Assembly (NCBI GenBank): GCA_027924585.1 | Contig: BSBM01000140.1 | Span: 11,821,001 to 11,885,000, forward strand | DNA from: Larix kaempferi | Taxonomy: Eukaryota; Streptophyta; Pinopsida; Pinales; Pinaceae | DNA length: 64,000 nucleotides | Direction: 5' to 3' | In this document: one piece after another, positions 21,180-32,449 of the stretch | How positions within the stretch are numbered: position 1 is the stretch's first letter | How the letters are laid out: each line of letters starts with the position of its first letter | Notes under the pieces: model-generated | The model's input: only the letters and a program-made list of their open reading frames with translations | The model's database searches: none | What the model was told of the DNA's origin: nothing | Made by a program: the position numbers and the translations under genes

Positions 21180-24100
21180 GTTTACATATATATATATATA
21201 TAATATCCTTGGGTAAAGCTTACAAAAGAAATTTATTACAAAGCTCGTAATTTAAGAAATCTATAAAGATATTATTTAGCATACTAAGAGGCTATATAGT
21301 GATAATTAAGGAGTACCTTAAAATAAATAAAACAATGATAAAAATAATACATAAAGAAATAGATGCTACAATTGCATGCTATACACGAAAGATATTCATA
21401 GTTATATGAAAAAGGTATACACTGAAAAAGAGATAAGTGGCTTATTTTTCCTTGACTAATATAGCTATAAATATTTAGTTTAAGAAAGTATTCGTTGTAT
21501 AGTCCTACCATCTATTTGGTTATGAGGGTTTTGTTTTTGTTAAGCACCTTATGGAGATTGTGCTCTCCCTGAATTTAGGTGACGCTTCGTGACACATTTA
21601 ATTATTCATCGTAATAATGAGCATTGCCATTTAAGTGGACTCCCACGTGGAAGAAGGAGCATCTCACTTCCTCGGTGGAGATCGTGGCCATTATCATCAT
21701 CGTGACTTATGAGAGCCGAGTCTTTAATTTTTGAGGGGTGCTGCAACGGTTGCAAAGGCTTGAGATGATGGCGAGCCATATTTTCCAGCCTTTTACATTT
21801 GTCACAAAACAGTGGACAAGTGGTGTCCAGTTCGAGGGTGGTTAGTGGTTATACAACCTAGGTTAGAGGGTAAAATGGGGATGGATGGGGGAACGTTGGG
21901 AGTGGAAGGGAAAAAGGTGGGATCCTCTTGTATTGCCTGCATTTTCGATTAGAGTTGCATCCTCTTGTACCGGCCTGCGTTTCATTTGCTCAAAAGGTTT
22001 AGTTCACACGATCTGCATGATAGCGTGGAAGCTTGGAAGACTGTTCAAAAACCTGATCTTCAGATATGCTTTCTCTACACGGGGTTCAGTCATTTGAAGT
22101 TCAAGTTTTGGGTTGGTACAATTGTTTCACCACGGAAGTTTTCAGTGATGCCAGAAGGGGGAAAAAGTGATCTGAACTCATGTAATAGACAACAACTCCT
22201 GGGGAACGAAACTCAATGATCTTACAATTTTAGTCTCGCATAAACCTCTGCAACGGAGAAAATAGAAGGACCATCGATGTATCTTCTACTCAACAGATAG
22301 TGTGCCCAGATAAGTAATGTCTGCATATTTTAAATTGTAGGGTCTTTTATTGATAGAGAAACGCCTTTCTGAAGCAAACGCATGCACCTTAGCTATTTGT
22401 TTTTGATCAAGTAAAACTTAGCATTAAGCATTTACAAAACTCCTTCAATCGTTGTTTATCTTGGATGAAAACGCTGTATACTATAAACTCTGCATTTAAG
22501 TTCATTACTGCAGATAGTAGATGGGTGATTCTTTTATTCTTCTTTTGATTATGGTGAAATTGTTTCAGTTAGAGATCATCCTCGAAAACGTTTAGATGCA
22601 CCCATGAAAGGGTTACCTTCACGCTGCTAGCTTAGTTCTTTCTGAGTTCATTACTGTCACGATTTCTGGTATGGTACTTTGTGTGGTTATTGATGCTACG
22701 TTTCCCATCTAATTTAGACCTTGTTTTCTCGCTACCATCGCCGCCATGAATTCATTTTCTGCTTTGGCCATATTTTATATAATGTTGGGTTAATTATTAA
22801 TGCCAAAACGTAGATCTTAATTCCCTTCTTGAAATAGAGTCAGTTCGCTTCTGTTTATAAATCTATAAACTAGATCCTGAGTGTTGAGTAAATACTTGTA
22901 TACCTCTGAGTCCTATTTATAGTATGAATATCTTTGTAGACACTCCGTCCGAATGTTCAGTTTGATTCATGAAAACCCTGTATTTTGGTTGGGAGTATTA
23001 AAGTAATTATTAAAGATATTAAGATCACCTCCAAGTCTAATGCGTGGTGCATCTTACATCGTACTTCTTCAGTTTATTTGATGTTAATACCTTCGGCATA
23101 CAGATCCGGTAAGGTTAATCGCCATGAGTTTCCTTTCCTATTTAGTAGTGGTGGGTTTATTGAACTCTGTGTTGGAATAGGGAATATTAAGTAATTATCA
23201 AGATGATTATATATGACTTTATGAATTTTTAAGGACTACAATGATTTTTGTGATTTTTTATACATTGGAATATGAACTTATGCTTGGATGATATTACATG
23301 AATAATAGTGGAACTATTTATGGATGATAGAATTGATGTACCCTGCATATAAATTAATTAGATTATGTCCGCGCGCAAACTCCTTTTTCATTGGTGAAAG
23401 CCCGGATCCCTGATTTAGCTCACCAGATAGAGTTGTTCTTTTTAGTTCTGAATCTGCGTAGAATTTGAGTAAACATTACCTTTAACATTGTCATCTTAAA
23501 ACTTTTAAAATTGTATAACATGTAAATGTGTAGTAGTTAATCAAGCACTGACTTATCATAAAGAAAAAGTGAGATTTCTCTTGGGAAAATTATTAAAGAG
23601 AATAACAATATATTTATTATTTGAGAGGATGCATTATAGAGTTAGTCATCTAGTACATAATCTTTTATACTTCATAAACATATTATCCATCACTTGTTAG
23701 GTGAGTGAGACTTAATTATTCATGTTAAAAGAAAATCCTTGTGATAAGGCTTTATAAATCTTGTATGACGAAAATATCTCTAAGAGGGAGAGAGATCCCT
23801 TGGAGAAAGTGAGTTGTGACACTTGCAACATGAGTGTTGTTAATAAGTTACTTAAAAGTTTATGATGCTACACATAAACTTTTAAGGGAGTATTTACTGT
23901 GGAAAACTCTCAAGGAAATTGTAATATTATATATTGCAGCCTTGTGATGGAAGGCTTCAAGATTTAGAAGGAGATTTATCGCAACAATGTTGCTGGATTG
24001 TAATCCCTGTTTTCCTTTAAAGAATAATAAAAGATGCACACACACCTTTGTGGACTAGCCCGTGTACGGGTGAACCACGTTATATTTTGTCTCCTATGTT

Positions 24101-24621
24101 TCCTATGGTGTTTCTCAATGTGTCTTATGTATGAGTACTTGTTTCTGTCCTTAAAAATGTTTATGATTTCTTTGATGTATACGATTCCTATACAAGATTG
24201 GTTGTTGATAAAATGCTTCGCTTATGATTATGATTGTGTTGTTACCAATTAGATTGTTTTATTGAAAGAAGTATATGTTTCTTAAAGGATGTATATTAAG
24301 ACATAATGAAGTTTGTGTTCCCGCAAGATTTAAGAAATGGTTGGCATCTTAAGTTAAGCATTGATTTAGTTAAAATAAAAACATCTATTCATGCAAAAAT
24401 GACGGGAGATAGTACTTAATATACAGGAGTTTCATTGAGGGATCTTTTCCTTGATGATTATAATGACATTTATAAACAGTAATAAACATTGTGAGGTTTT
24501 AATTATTGTAAGCAATAATTTAAGAAAGTAAACCCACACTTTATATTCTCGCATATATTTTAGTGGCAATTTAGGCACTTAGAAAAGTTTTAAATTTTCT
24601 GGAAATTTTGGGTTCGTGACA
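20475..24621 (+). mobile_element. Very long Gypsy-type LTR (about 4.1 kb)
   Basis: The LTR starts TGTAACATCCCTAAAATTTG inside LINE-2 and ends AAATTTTGGGTTCGTGACA; CCC-TAAAATTT and AAATTTT-GGG are imperfect inverted ends. Two bases later comes tggtatcagagc, the initiator-tRNA-Met primer-binding site, which fixes it as a 5' LTR on the plus strand. A poly-A/U5-like part lies at 24020-24090 (agaataataaaag, gtgaaccacg). No coding region is seen within it, and small ORFs such as 21885-22219 have no motif. Length and ends resemble the long LTRs of plant Ty3/Gypsy elements or LARDs. The left flanking base set is ggcta (20470-20474). Confidence 0.75.
21140..21205. repeat. (TA)n microsatellites inside the long LTR
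   Basis: Two alternating TA runs, about 36 and 20 bases, separated by tgtttaca. Confidence 0.9.
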
Positions 24622-26036
24622 TATGGTATCAGAGCATTAGGTTACCACACTTGGACCTAATGAGCTCAACATGCAATAAATAAGTATGAAGGTTGTTAAG
24701 TTTACTAATTGATTATTTTGTTTCACTTTGGATGCACGGAACTGGAATGGACGAGGGGCAATGTCATTCAAAATCAAACTTCAAAGTTTCCCAAAGGAGT
24801 AAAGATGAGTATTTCAGTTATTAAAGCAAAGTAGTTGATGTGCAAATCTAATTTGATATGTGAGTATTGTGTATCTTAAATTTGATAAGATTTGGTTGAC
24901 CCTTGTTAATGAGATTTGGCTGACCCGTGATAATAAGAATTGTTTTGATGTTGGATGATAATGATAATACTTTGATCTTAACTAAAAGTGCAGTATATAT
25001 ATTCTTATATATGTGAAGTTACATTTATGTATATTTGAAGTTACTTTATATCAATGTGAAGTTATTTTTATACATCCATATGAAGTGGTAGGATATCTCA
25101 AGCTATGGGCTAGATTATTGAGATGTTGTAAATAAAGGCATTTCATTACCGTAGAATGCATAATAGGGTCATCATTTAGGATGGTTTATACTCCTATAGA
25201 TCATAATGTGTTTCAATAAAATGTGTCATGTTTAGAACTAAGCATGTTAAAATGAATATGAGGAATTAGAAAGTGAAGTTCAGAAATTACTTATTGATGA
25301 GTATCATCATTTTGTTAAAGGTTCGAAAGTATTCAATTTGAAATGAATCTATGTACAACTAGCTGTTTTAAATTATGAAACTAACATGTTTATTTGTTAA
25401 GCAAAAGAGTTTGCGTCAGGATGAAATGAAGAGGATGCACAAGTAAATGAGCATGCGTATAATGCTATGGAACTAATATGTTCAGAAGATGAGCAATTGA
25501 AGCAGAGAAACTTATCCTTATACTAACATTTTAGGAAGTGAACTTAATCCCAACTGATGACATGATCAAAATGGGACGTTGACTTATACAGATAAGTTGA
25601 GCTATGTTGCTCAAAAGTAAGTAATGATTTTCTTTACATGTTATTTACAGGATTTTATGAATCATGATTGGTGATAAGACTTATGATTGATGATGTGTTA
25701 TCATCAAAATGCATAGAATATGATGGTAAATAGATGAATATATTCATTAAATATTTTGTGGCTATTTTGTCGCATGTGGAATACAAGAAATACTAAATGA
25801 TTGTTACTAAGTAAAATTCTCGGACTCAAATAAGAATGTTTGAGGGGAAAATAATATTTCCTGAACTCAAGTAGAGGCTGCATCTTGCACTCACTTACTA
25901 GCTGTTGCAGGGTGCAACTTCCCTAAAATTGTGGTCATGTTCCCCATGGAAGTGGAACAGAGCAGGTGGGAAGCTCGTTGAATGTTATACTGACCCAAAA
26001 GTCCTAGGAAAACTTTATATCCAGCGAATTGAGCAG
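24622..26036 (+). other. Non-coding internal region after the long LTR
   Basis: Starts with the primer-binding site at 24624-24635. No gag, protease, integrase or RT motif appears in any frame, no polypurine tract, and no second copy of the LTR start is found later in the window. This looks like a LARD-type or deleted element whose 3' half is missing or unrecognisable. The far end cannot be placed. Confidence 0.45.
24624..24635 (+). promoter_or_regulatory. Primer-binding site (initiator tRNA-Met)
   Basis: tggtatcagagc, an exact match to the usual plant LTR-retrotransposon primer site, two bases after the LTR end. Confidence 0.88.
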
Positions 26037-26037
26037 A

Positions 26038-26588
26038 ATTATTTAACTTATTGACTTCATGCTATGATTGAGTATTCATGTAAAGAAAAATGACATAAAG
26101 GCCAGTATGATCAATCTATTTAAGTTAAAAGATGTGATTACAAATGATCTGTAAGCATTATATGATCAATAGATTGATCATAGTTGTCATTTCTTGTAAC
26201 TTTATAGAATGTATACCTCATAACTTACGTATTTATGGATATGTCACCTACCTAGATCTATCTTAATCCAAATCTATTGTGTTTTTTTAACAAGTGTAAT
26301 TTTTTTTTAATGCAAAAACTTGCGGTTTAATCCAAATATATTATGTGTGTTTTTCTAAGGACGTCATATTTTATTTTATATAAATGATAACATATAATCA
26401 CTCATTCAAATTTATTAAATATCATTCATTTTTTTTGAAGAAATACTTATTCAACTTATTCACTTCGTGCTATGATTGAGTATTCATGTAAAGAAAAATG
26501 GCATAAAGACGAGTATCATCAATCTATATAAGTTAAATGATGTGGTTACAAACGATTTGTAGGCATTATATGATCAATAGATTGGATC
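26038..26588. repeat. Pair of direct repeats of about 140 bases
   Basis: 26041-26178 and 26449-26588 match closely (both contain gctatgattgagtattcatg and a shared end tatgatcaatagattg), about 410 bases apart. The stretch between is AT-rich without coding potential. They could be a local duplication or the ends of a very small non-autonomous element, but no TG..CA ends are visible. Confidence 0.7.
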
Positions 26589-26886
26589 ACATGTGAAATA
26601 CTTTTGATACGATTTCTAATGCTCTTGTGTCTTGTATGCAATCATAACATACGTCAAATGCATGGCTTGGTAATGATGCATTATCTATCACATGAAAACC
26701 TTATTAAAGATGCACAAAAAGTTGATTACCCATGCATCAAGTGGAGATATACAAGTTTACAATATTCTGTCATAAATCTACTTATTTGTAAAGGTAAGCC
26801 TAAATATCCATGGCGCATTTGTAATTTGTCAGAAGTATTCCAATGTTAGAAGTAATCTCCTTGAAACGAGGGAAACCTAGGAACAC

Positions 26887-27560
26887 TGCAGACACCTAAG
26901 TATTGATGATAGGATTAGTATTTGGAATTTGAGGAAATATAGAAAGGCTTTGGTTCCAACTAAACCGCAGGATTTTCCACCAAGGCTTTTAGAGCAAAAG
27001 CACAAGTTCAAGCATTTACAAAAGGGAAAAATGGGACCACTAACATGCTCAATCAAAACGCCCAAGATTCCTAGGGATGACAACTTATTGGAAGTAGTTG
27101 AGCCTCTTCCAAAATAAAATGCCTTGACTAACAAACTTGATGGCAAGTATTCATTGGCAGGAAGGATTTTGTTCAACAAGCACGATTTTCAAAAATGCAA
27201 GATTTTGGAACTAAATATGAGCCATTGTCCTTGCTTCCTCCTATTAAAAAATGGGAGGCGGATGACTTTAGCTGAAGACTTTGTTGGAGAGACATCGTTT
27301 ACAATTTGTGGAAGACAAGAAGTAGGACCAAAATTAACAGCTCAGGAACATCTTTGAGTCATGAAAAAGGACACCAAACTTGGAATTATTTGGATAGCGA
27401 TGCACGACGTATAGTGCACAATGTCGCCATGGTTCCAAAAATAAAAAATCAACAATTTTTTCTAGACAGGTATGCAATTTTGATGATAAACAGATCAAAT
27501 TTAAGATTCAAAAGCATGCCAAGCTACAACAAAACTATAATCATGCCTCTCCCATTATAG
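26887..27560 (+). pseudogene. Unidentified degenerate coding remnant
   Basis: One frame runs from about 26887 to 27357 with a single stop at 27115-27117. It gives a basic, non-repetitive peptide (RISIWNLRKYRKALVPTK, KHLQKGKMGPLTCSIKTPK, then GKYSLAGRILFNKHDFQK after the stop). A second frame, 27306-27560, continues with HQTWNYLDSDARRIVHNVAM. The composition looks coding rather than random, but I recognise no domain. It may be a decayed transposase or a host-gene exon. Confidence 0.35.
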
Positions 27561-28235
27561 GGTTGACAGTTAGGTCTGTTAATCAAGGACTTGGATTGCT
27601 GGTTGAAGAGGACAAATCTGGTGTGTTGATGGTAAATCGATGAAGGGATGCTTGGAAATTGATCTTACTATAGTTTTTTTTAAGTTGGGAACTGAGTGCT
27701 TCACAACAATTGACAGGTATCCACTTGGTCATGCAAATTCAAACATAACGCAAAAGAAAATTCAAACATAAAATTCATGAACTCTTGCAAGAAGCTCCAC
27801 AAAATCGTTTTATCCACGCAAGATGCTCCCACCAAATAGTCACTCACAAACCTGCAAATGTCTCAATGCACTATGCATCAAAATTCCGCTTTCGACAAGA
27901 ATCCAAAAAATCTTTCAGGTGTTCTAGCAATGCATGTTCTAATTGGCAGGGAATTAGCTACTTGCAGCTTTCTCCCTTTTTGAAAATAGTTTTAGATATA
28001 GCTTGTATTATGAAAAAGTTGTTTTTTTAAAAATTTGTTTTAGCTATAATCAGAAATTATAAAAATAACTTTAAGAAACTTTAAAAATTGTTTGTAAGCG
28101 AAAATAACACTTACAAAATATAAAAAAATACAGCATAATTTTATAGCACGAGACATTGATAATATATTTAAAAATACACTACTTAATGAATTGTCCAAGT
28201 AACCCTATACATGTAAAAAAAATCTATAGCATGTT
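27561..28235. other. AT-rich stretch, nothing recognised
   Basis: Short coding-like scraps on the plus strand to about 28030, then AT-rich DNA with runs of A and T. No motif, repeat or element end could be supported. Confidence 0.4.
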
Positions 28236-28239
28236 AGAA

Positions 28240-28970
28240 ACTATGTTTAGAATGGCCTCCTTCATTGTTACATCTTTTTACTCCATACAATTTCCCTTAG
28301 GGAAGATAGATTAATTTTCTAGTGTAACAATTGTTTGTTTTACGGTCTTTTCTTTACTACCCATCACTTTTACGTAGCCAATAAATAGCCTTGGTTGATT
28401 TACAATGGACTGAGAACCTTTAACAAAGCCACCGATGATATTGTAGTGCATCTCTTAATCATTGGCAAATTTTCCTTGTTTCAAAACCTTGGATTTTAAA
28501 ACATATTCCATTTCTTCTTGTTTCTCCACATGAATACTCAAGTATTCAATCACCTATAGCATCCCCGACTCTAATTTAGTGTCCATTCTCCTCAAGATCT
28601 TTTTAATCTCAGAATGGCTATCACCAACACTATTAACATTATTGTAAGTGTAAACCATACTTCAACTCAAAACAAAGAGACTAAAACTCATACTCACACC
28701 AAAATTCCCAATGTCCACTAACCCCCTTAAGCAATAATCCCTCTTGGAGATAAGTTCTACCTTTTGAAAATATCTATAAAATACTAATAAACCAAAATGA
28801 CCCACCAAACAAAATTCCAAGTCCAAATGTAGACCAGTTGAATATAAAGTATTGCCATACCTCAAAAGAGATTGCAACTTGAACAATGCCCATGGCCGAT
28901 ATGAGAAACAATGAAAGCAGATATCCTCTTCCAAGTCTACTTCTGTTGTGTACCACTTAATTGCCAAGTT
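28240..28970 (-). pseudogene. Possible antisense gene remnant, unidentified
   Basis: On the minus strand 28967-28662 is open (KWYTTEVDLEEDICFHCFS). Downstream, in about 28650-28310, a frame with only a few stops gives coding-like peptides such as RRMDTKLESGML and VEKQEEMEYVLKSKVLKQGK. No family recognised. Together with the open frame at 29881-29573 it may be one decayed minus-strand gene into which the minisatellite at 29.0-29.6 kb expanded. Confidence 0.3.
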
Positions 28971-29007
28971 CGACTAGACTCCTTCTCCATCATAGCCAAC
29001 AAAAACA

Positions 29008-29616
29008 TACCACCTTTACCATAGAGTCGACACATAGGAGGGTCTAAGTGCCTATAATTTTGGCATTTAAGTAAGGAATACGAGGATAAAATATACTACC
29101 TTTACCATAGAGTCAACACATAGATATACCACCTTTACCATAGAGTCGACACATAGGAGGGTTTAAGTGCCTATAATTTTGGCATTTAAGTAAGGAATAC
29201 GAGGATAAAATATACGACCTTTACCATAGAGTCAACACATAGGAGGGTTTAAGTGCCTATAATTTTGGCATTTAAGTAAGGAATACGAGGATAAAATATA
29301 CGACCTTTACCATAGAGTCAACACATAGATATACCACCTTTACCATAGAGTCGACACATAGGAGGGTTTAAGTGCCTATAATTTTGGCATTTAAGTAAGG
29401 AATACGAGGATAAAATATACCACCTTTACCATAGAGTCAACACATAGATATACCACCTTTACCATAGAGTCGACACATAGGAGGGTTTAAGTGCCTATAA
29501 TTTTGGCATTTAAGTAAGGAATACGAGGATAAAATATACCACCTTTACCATAGAGTCAACACATAGGAGGGTTTAAGTGCCTATCATTTTGGCATTTAAG
29601 TAAGGAATACGAGGAT
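29008..29616. repeat. Composite minisatellite, 86-bp and 33-bp units
   Basis: Six copies of a sequence containing gagtcgacacataggagggt and gtgcctataattttggcatt follow each other. The spacing of the landmark cacatagg is 119, 86, 119, 119 and 86 bases. The longer period is the 86-base unit plus an extra 33-base partial copy (ccacctttaccatagag... cacatagata). Copies differ by only one to three bases, so the array is recent. Confidence 0.92.
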
Positions 29617-29881
29617 AGAGGGCACGAGGGAGATTGAAGTCTCCCTTGCATAAGCCAAAGAGAGACTCGCATCCGTCTAAAAAAATGTGTAGATGCCAAG
29701 TGTTATTGCCATACTTTAATGTTGAGTTACTACTATGAGAGTTGTATATAGTCATATCGACATCATTCACTCTCCGATTAACAATGCGAGAGTTGTATAT
29801 AGTCATATTGACATCATTCACTCTCCGATCCACAATGCCATTATAATTTCGGCAAATATGAAATAATTGTGCATATATCAT
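29573..29881 (-). other. Antisense open frame with a 17-residue repeat
   Basis: A 102-codon minus-strand frame. It contains two adjacent 17-residue copies (IVDRRVNDVNMTIYNSR and IVNRRVNDVDMTIYNSH) encoded by a 51-base tandem duplication at 29736-29840, followed by NNTWHLHIFLDGCESLFG. No family recognised. The downstream end runs into the minisatellite. It may be a fragment of the same remnant as 28240-28970, or chance. Confidence 0.3.
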
Positions 29882-30081
29882 GTACTAGCCATTTAATTAA
29901 ATATCTGATATGAAATAATTGTGCATATATCATGTACTAACCATTTAATTTAATATCGAGACATATTGAGGCCCTTGATTATTATGTAGTTAAAAAATCA
30001 ATCTTTAATTATCATATAATTAGAAAAATATGAAATGATTGTGCATATATCCCTTCCTTGATTATCATTTAATTAAATATT

Positions 30082-30091
30082 AAGACCCTTG
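30082..30091. repeat. 10-bp target-site duplication, left
   Basis: aagacccttg, repeated exactly at 31655-31664. The DNA outside both copies joins into one continuous local repeat (cccttgattatcatgtag...), of which an uninterrupted paralogue lies at 29972-30030. Confidence 0.85.
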
Positions 30092-30619
30092 CCCCCACTG
30101 CGGGTGCAGAAGGAAGTGACCGGCCCCAGGCCCAGCCACGTGCCCTCCAACAGGACCAACCACCCGCCCGCTAGCATGATCAACCAGGCGCCCGCCAGCA
30201 TGACAGGCCACTCGTCTTCCCACATGCACGCCCACCTGCCTGCTTACCCTAACTTCGATGTTGGGCACGTGCCAACCTCCTCCTTCCACGCGTCCCATGC
30301 AGCCTCATAACTCCCCCACAAGGCGCCTCATCCAACGCTCTTTCTCTCGCTTGTTGCTTGACCCCTCCTGCGTGTGCTACGTCCCGTCTGCTGCTCCCGT
30401 CTTGCTCAGTGTCATGGTTATTATGGCTCCCACGAAGAATGATGAATGGGGTTGTCCTCTCGCCTTCATGACAATGGTTGGTAGCATAAGTGATGAGATT
30501 TGGGTTCAACCACACATCGATCCGTGACGCAACTGCACTGCAGATGCTCAGTTTCTGGCATTACTACGTAAAGTCTCCACTGGCACTCTGCTCTACAAGG
30601 CTCGGCTCCTGGACGTTCG

Positions 30620-30722
30620 TCTCTTTGGTTCTCTGCTCCTTGAAGTTTGGCTCTTTGGTTCTCTTCTCCTTGAAGTTTGGCTCTCTGGTTCTCTGCTCCT
30701 TGAAGTTTGGCTCTCTGGTCCT
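30620..30722. repeat. 30-bp minisatellite inside the unclassified element
   Basis: Three full copies and a partial one of a unit containing ggttctctgctccttgaagt, changed at few positions. The period is a multiple of three, so frames on both strands stay open across it. Confidence 0.9.
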
Positions 30723-30891
30723 CGGATCCCTGTTTCGCAGCACTCACGGCTCTCCGGTCCTCAGCTCTCCCGGATCTCCGATCCTCGACGCTCTTAACTT
30801 TCAGGTGATTGGCGCTCTCGGCTCTCCTGACTCTCTCGACTCTCTGGTTTTTGTCTCCTTCTGCTCTGGTCATTCGGAAGAAGACGCAGAC

Positions 30892-31389
30892 ATGCCGCCC
30901 ACCAAAAAAGCTTGCACCCGTCGCTCTGCATAGCAGGTCAGCTCCTCCTCCATTCCGCCGATGCGCCTCAGGCTCTACGTTGTTGGGAAATCCCACAGAT
31001 TCCAAAAAGATATCCTGCAGAAGGCGCAGTCTGAAATACAAGACACTGAGGAAGATGCTAGGATATCCCGTGGGTGCCTCAACGATGAGGAAATTCGCAG
31101 TGAATTTGAAGCATTGGTTCCTGACCCAGGGAATACCAGGGGTCGGACCACCCTGTACCAGAAAAATATTGACTATCATTGGTCCCATAAATTGGTGCTC
31201 GGCAAGGCACTTGCAGACAAAAATGAAGCCCAGGCCGAAATTCTTCTCCAGCAGGATGAAATGCTTGATTTCCTGAAGCAGATTCTCTTCAATCAGCAGC
31301 AGCTCGCTCGACACTTCGGGATTACCCTCCCTAAAGAACCGACTACCCAGCCCACCCGGGTTGGAGAGAAGGGTTACACTAGTAACTAG
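30892..31389 (+). pseudogene. Gag-sized ORF of the unclassified element, one stop
   Basis: An ATG at 30892 opens MPPTKKACTRRSA, then an in-frame TAG at 30931-30933, and the same frame continues (first later ATG at 30961) to 31389. The product would be about 165 residues: a basic N-terminus, a charged middle (QSEIQDTEEDARISRG, DEEIRSEFEALVPDPG), a helical C-terminal part (KNEAQAEILLQQDEMLDFLK, ILFNQQQLARHFGITLPKE) and a short polar tail. No zinc knuckle and no enzyme motif are visible. The TAG may be a CAG-to-TAG change in an otherwise intact frame. The size and helical character resemble a small capsid-like or RNA-binding protein, which is inference only. Long minus-strand and other-frame ORFs here overlap the minisatellite and look like shadows. 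Confidence 0.5.
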
Positions 31390-31654
31390 CTCTGTATGTT
31401 TTTTAGCTATGTTTAGACTTTTTCATATGTTGTTACAGAGCTCTCTTGCTTGTCAATAGTTCAGTTAAACTCTTTTTTTTTTTCAGTAAATTTTGGTTTC
31501 CTCATGAGGATGACTTCTCTAAACTCTGTTTCAAACTATAGTTTGGGGTTTATTTTCTCGATTAAAAGAGGAACTAGTACCACTCTATCATTGTATATTT
31601 TTGTGAAGATAATATAAAGTTTTTCTCTAACTTACCAATATATATATATAAATA

Positions 31655-31664
31655 AAGACCCTTG
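31655..31664. repeat. 10-bp target-site duplication, right
   Basis: aagacccttg, exact partner of 30082-30091. Confidence 0.85.
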
Positions 31665-31729
31665 ATTATCATGTAGCTAGAAAATCAACCCTTAATTATC
31701 ATATAATTAAAAAATAACTTTAATTGAAA

Positions 31730-32125
31730 TAGTTATCATCATTAACGACCTTTATCCCACTCTCTTTTGTTCTTTATCCTTCCGTAAGTCTGTATGATGA
31801 GTGATTAAATCCTTTCTCTTAATATGCGCTTACCTATAGGAATGATGTTAAATTATTAATATACATTTTCCTGTTAAGCACACGTAAACGACCTTTATCC
31901 CAATCTCTTCCGTTCTTTATCCTTCCGTAAGTTTGTATGATGAATGGTTAAATCCTTTCTCTTAATATACACTTTTCTATAGGAATGATGATATGATGAA
32001 TGGTTAAATCCCAATCATTTTTGGTTTTGGCCGCGACGACGCTCTTTTGTTCTTTATCCTTTATGATGAATGGTTAAATCCTTTCTCTTAATATACACTT
32101 TTCTATAGGAATGATTATATGATGA
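31730..32125. repeat. Local repeats around tgatgaatggttaaatcc
   Basis: The word tgatgaatggttaaatcc and the block ctttctcttaatatacacttttctataggaatgat recur three to four times, and cgacctttatcccactctctt occurs twice. These are decayed tandem duplications; one more copy of the first word follows at 32442. Confidence 0.75.
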
Positions 32126-32134
32126 ATGGTTAAA

Positions 32135-32191
32135 TCTCGGTGGCGGAGGTGGCGGTGGTGGTCGATGGCGATGACGACAATGATTACGACC

Positions 32192-32237
<46 letters not shown>

Positions 32238-32306
32238 TGACGACGATGACGACGACGGCGGAGGTGGCGGTGGCGGTCGATGGCGATGACGACGACGATT
32301 ACGACC

Positions 32307-32343
<37 letters not shown>

Positions 32344-32445
32344 TGACGACGGTGACGGCGACGTCGTCGTCATCGTCGTTGATGATGATGATGATGACGA
32401 TGACGAAGACGATGACGATGACGACGATGACGAATGATGATATGA
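32135..32445. repeat. Trinucleotide (GAC/ATC/GGC) satellite block
   Basis: Two copies of a unit made of GGC-rich sequence, gatgacgac and a long (TCA)n run (32191-32237 and 32306-32343), then GAC/GAT runs. All six frames are long and consist of poly-Ser, poly-Asp, poly-Ile or similar, so the open frames are a property of the repeat and not evidence of a gene. Confidence 0.92.
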
Positions 32446-32449
32446 TGAA

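Larger units (their letters stand above)
30092..31654 (+). mobile_element. Unclassified 1.56-kb insertion, probably a non-autonomous retroelement
   Basis: A GC-rich block in AT-rich surroundings, bounded by a perfect 10-bp duplication. From left to right it has a C-rich leader (30092-30600), a 30-base minisatellite (30620-30722), one ORF (30892-31389), and a 260-base AT-rich tail with a T-run and (TA)n before the right boundary. There are no LTRs, no terminal inverted repeats and no reverse transcriptase. A single ORF plus a TA-rich 3' end and a 10-bp duplication suggest target-primed insertion driven by a LINE, but a 9-11-bp duplication also occurs with Mutator-like transposons. I cannot place it in a known family. 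Confidence 0.65.

Noticed and set aside
29005-29616. CRISPR-like array
   Set aside because: The repeats are adjacent with constant content and no unique spacers, in a plant nuclear context; it is a minisatellite.
30466-31314. 282-codon minus-strand frame with repeated AENQRAKLQG
   Set aside because: It lies across the 30-bp minisatellite and opposite the better-supported plus-strand ORF; the repeat keeps several frames open by chance.
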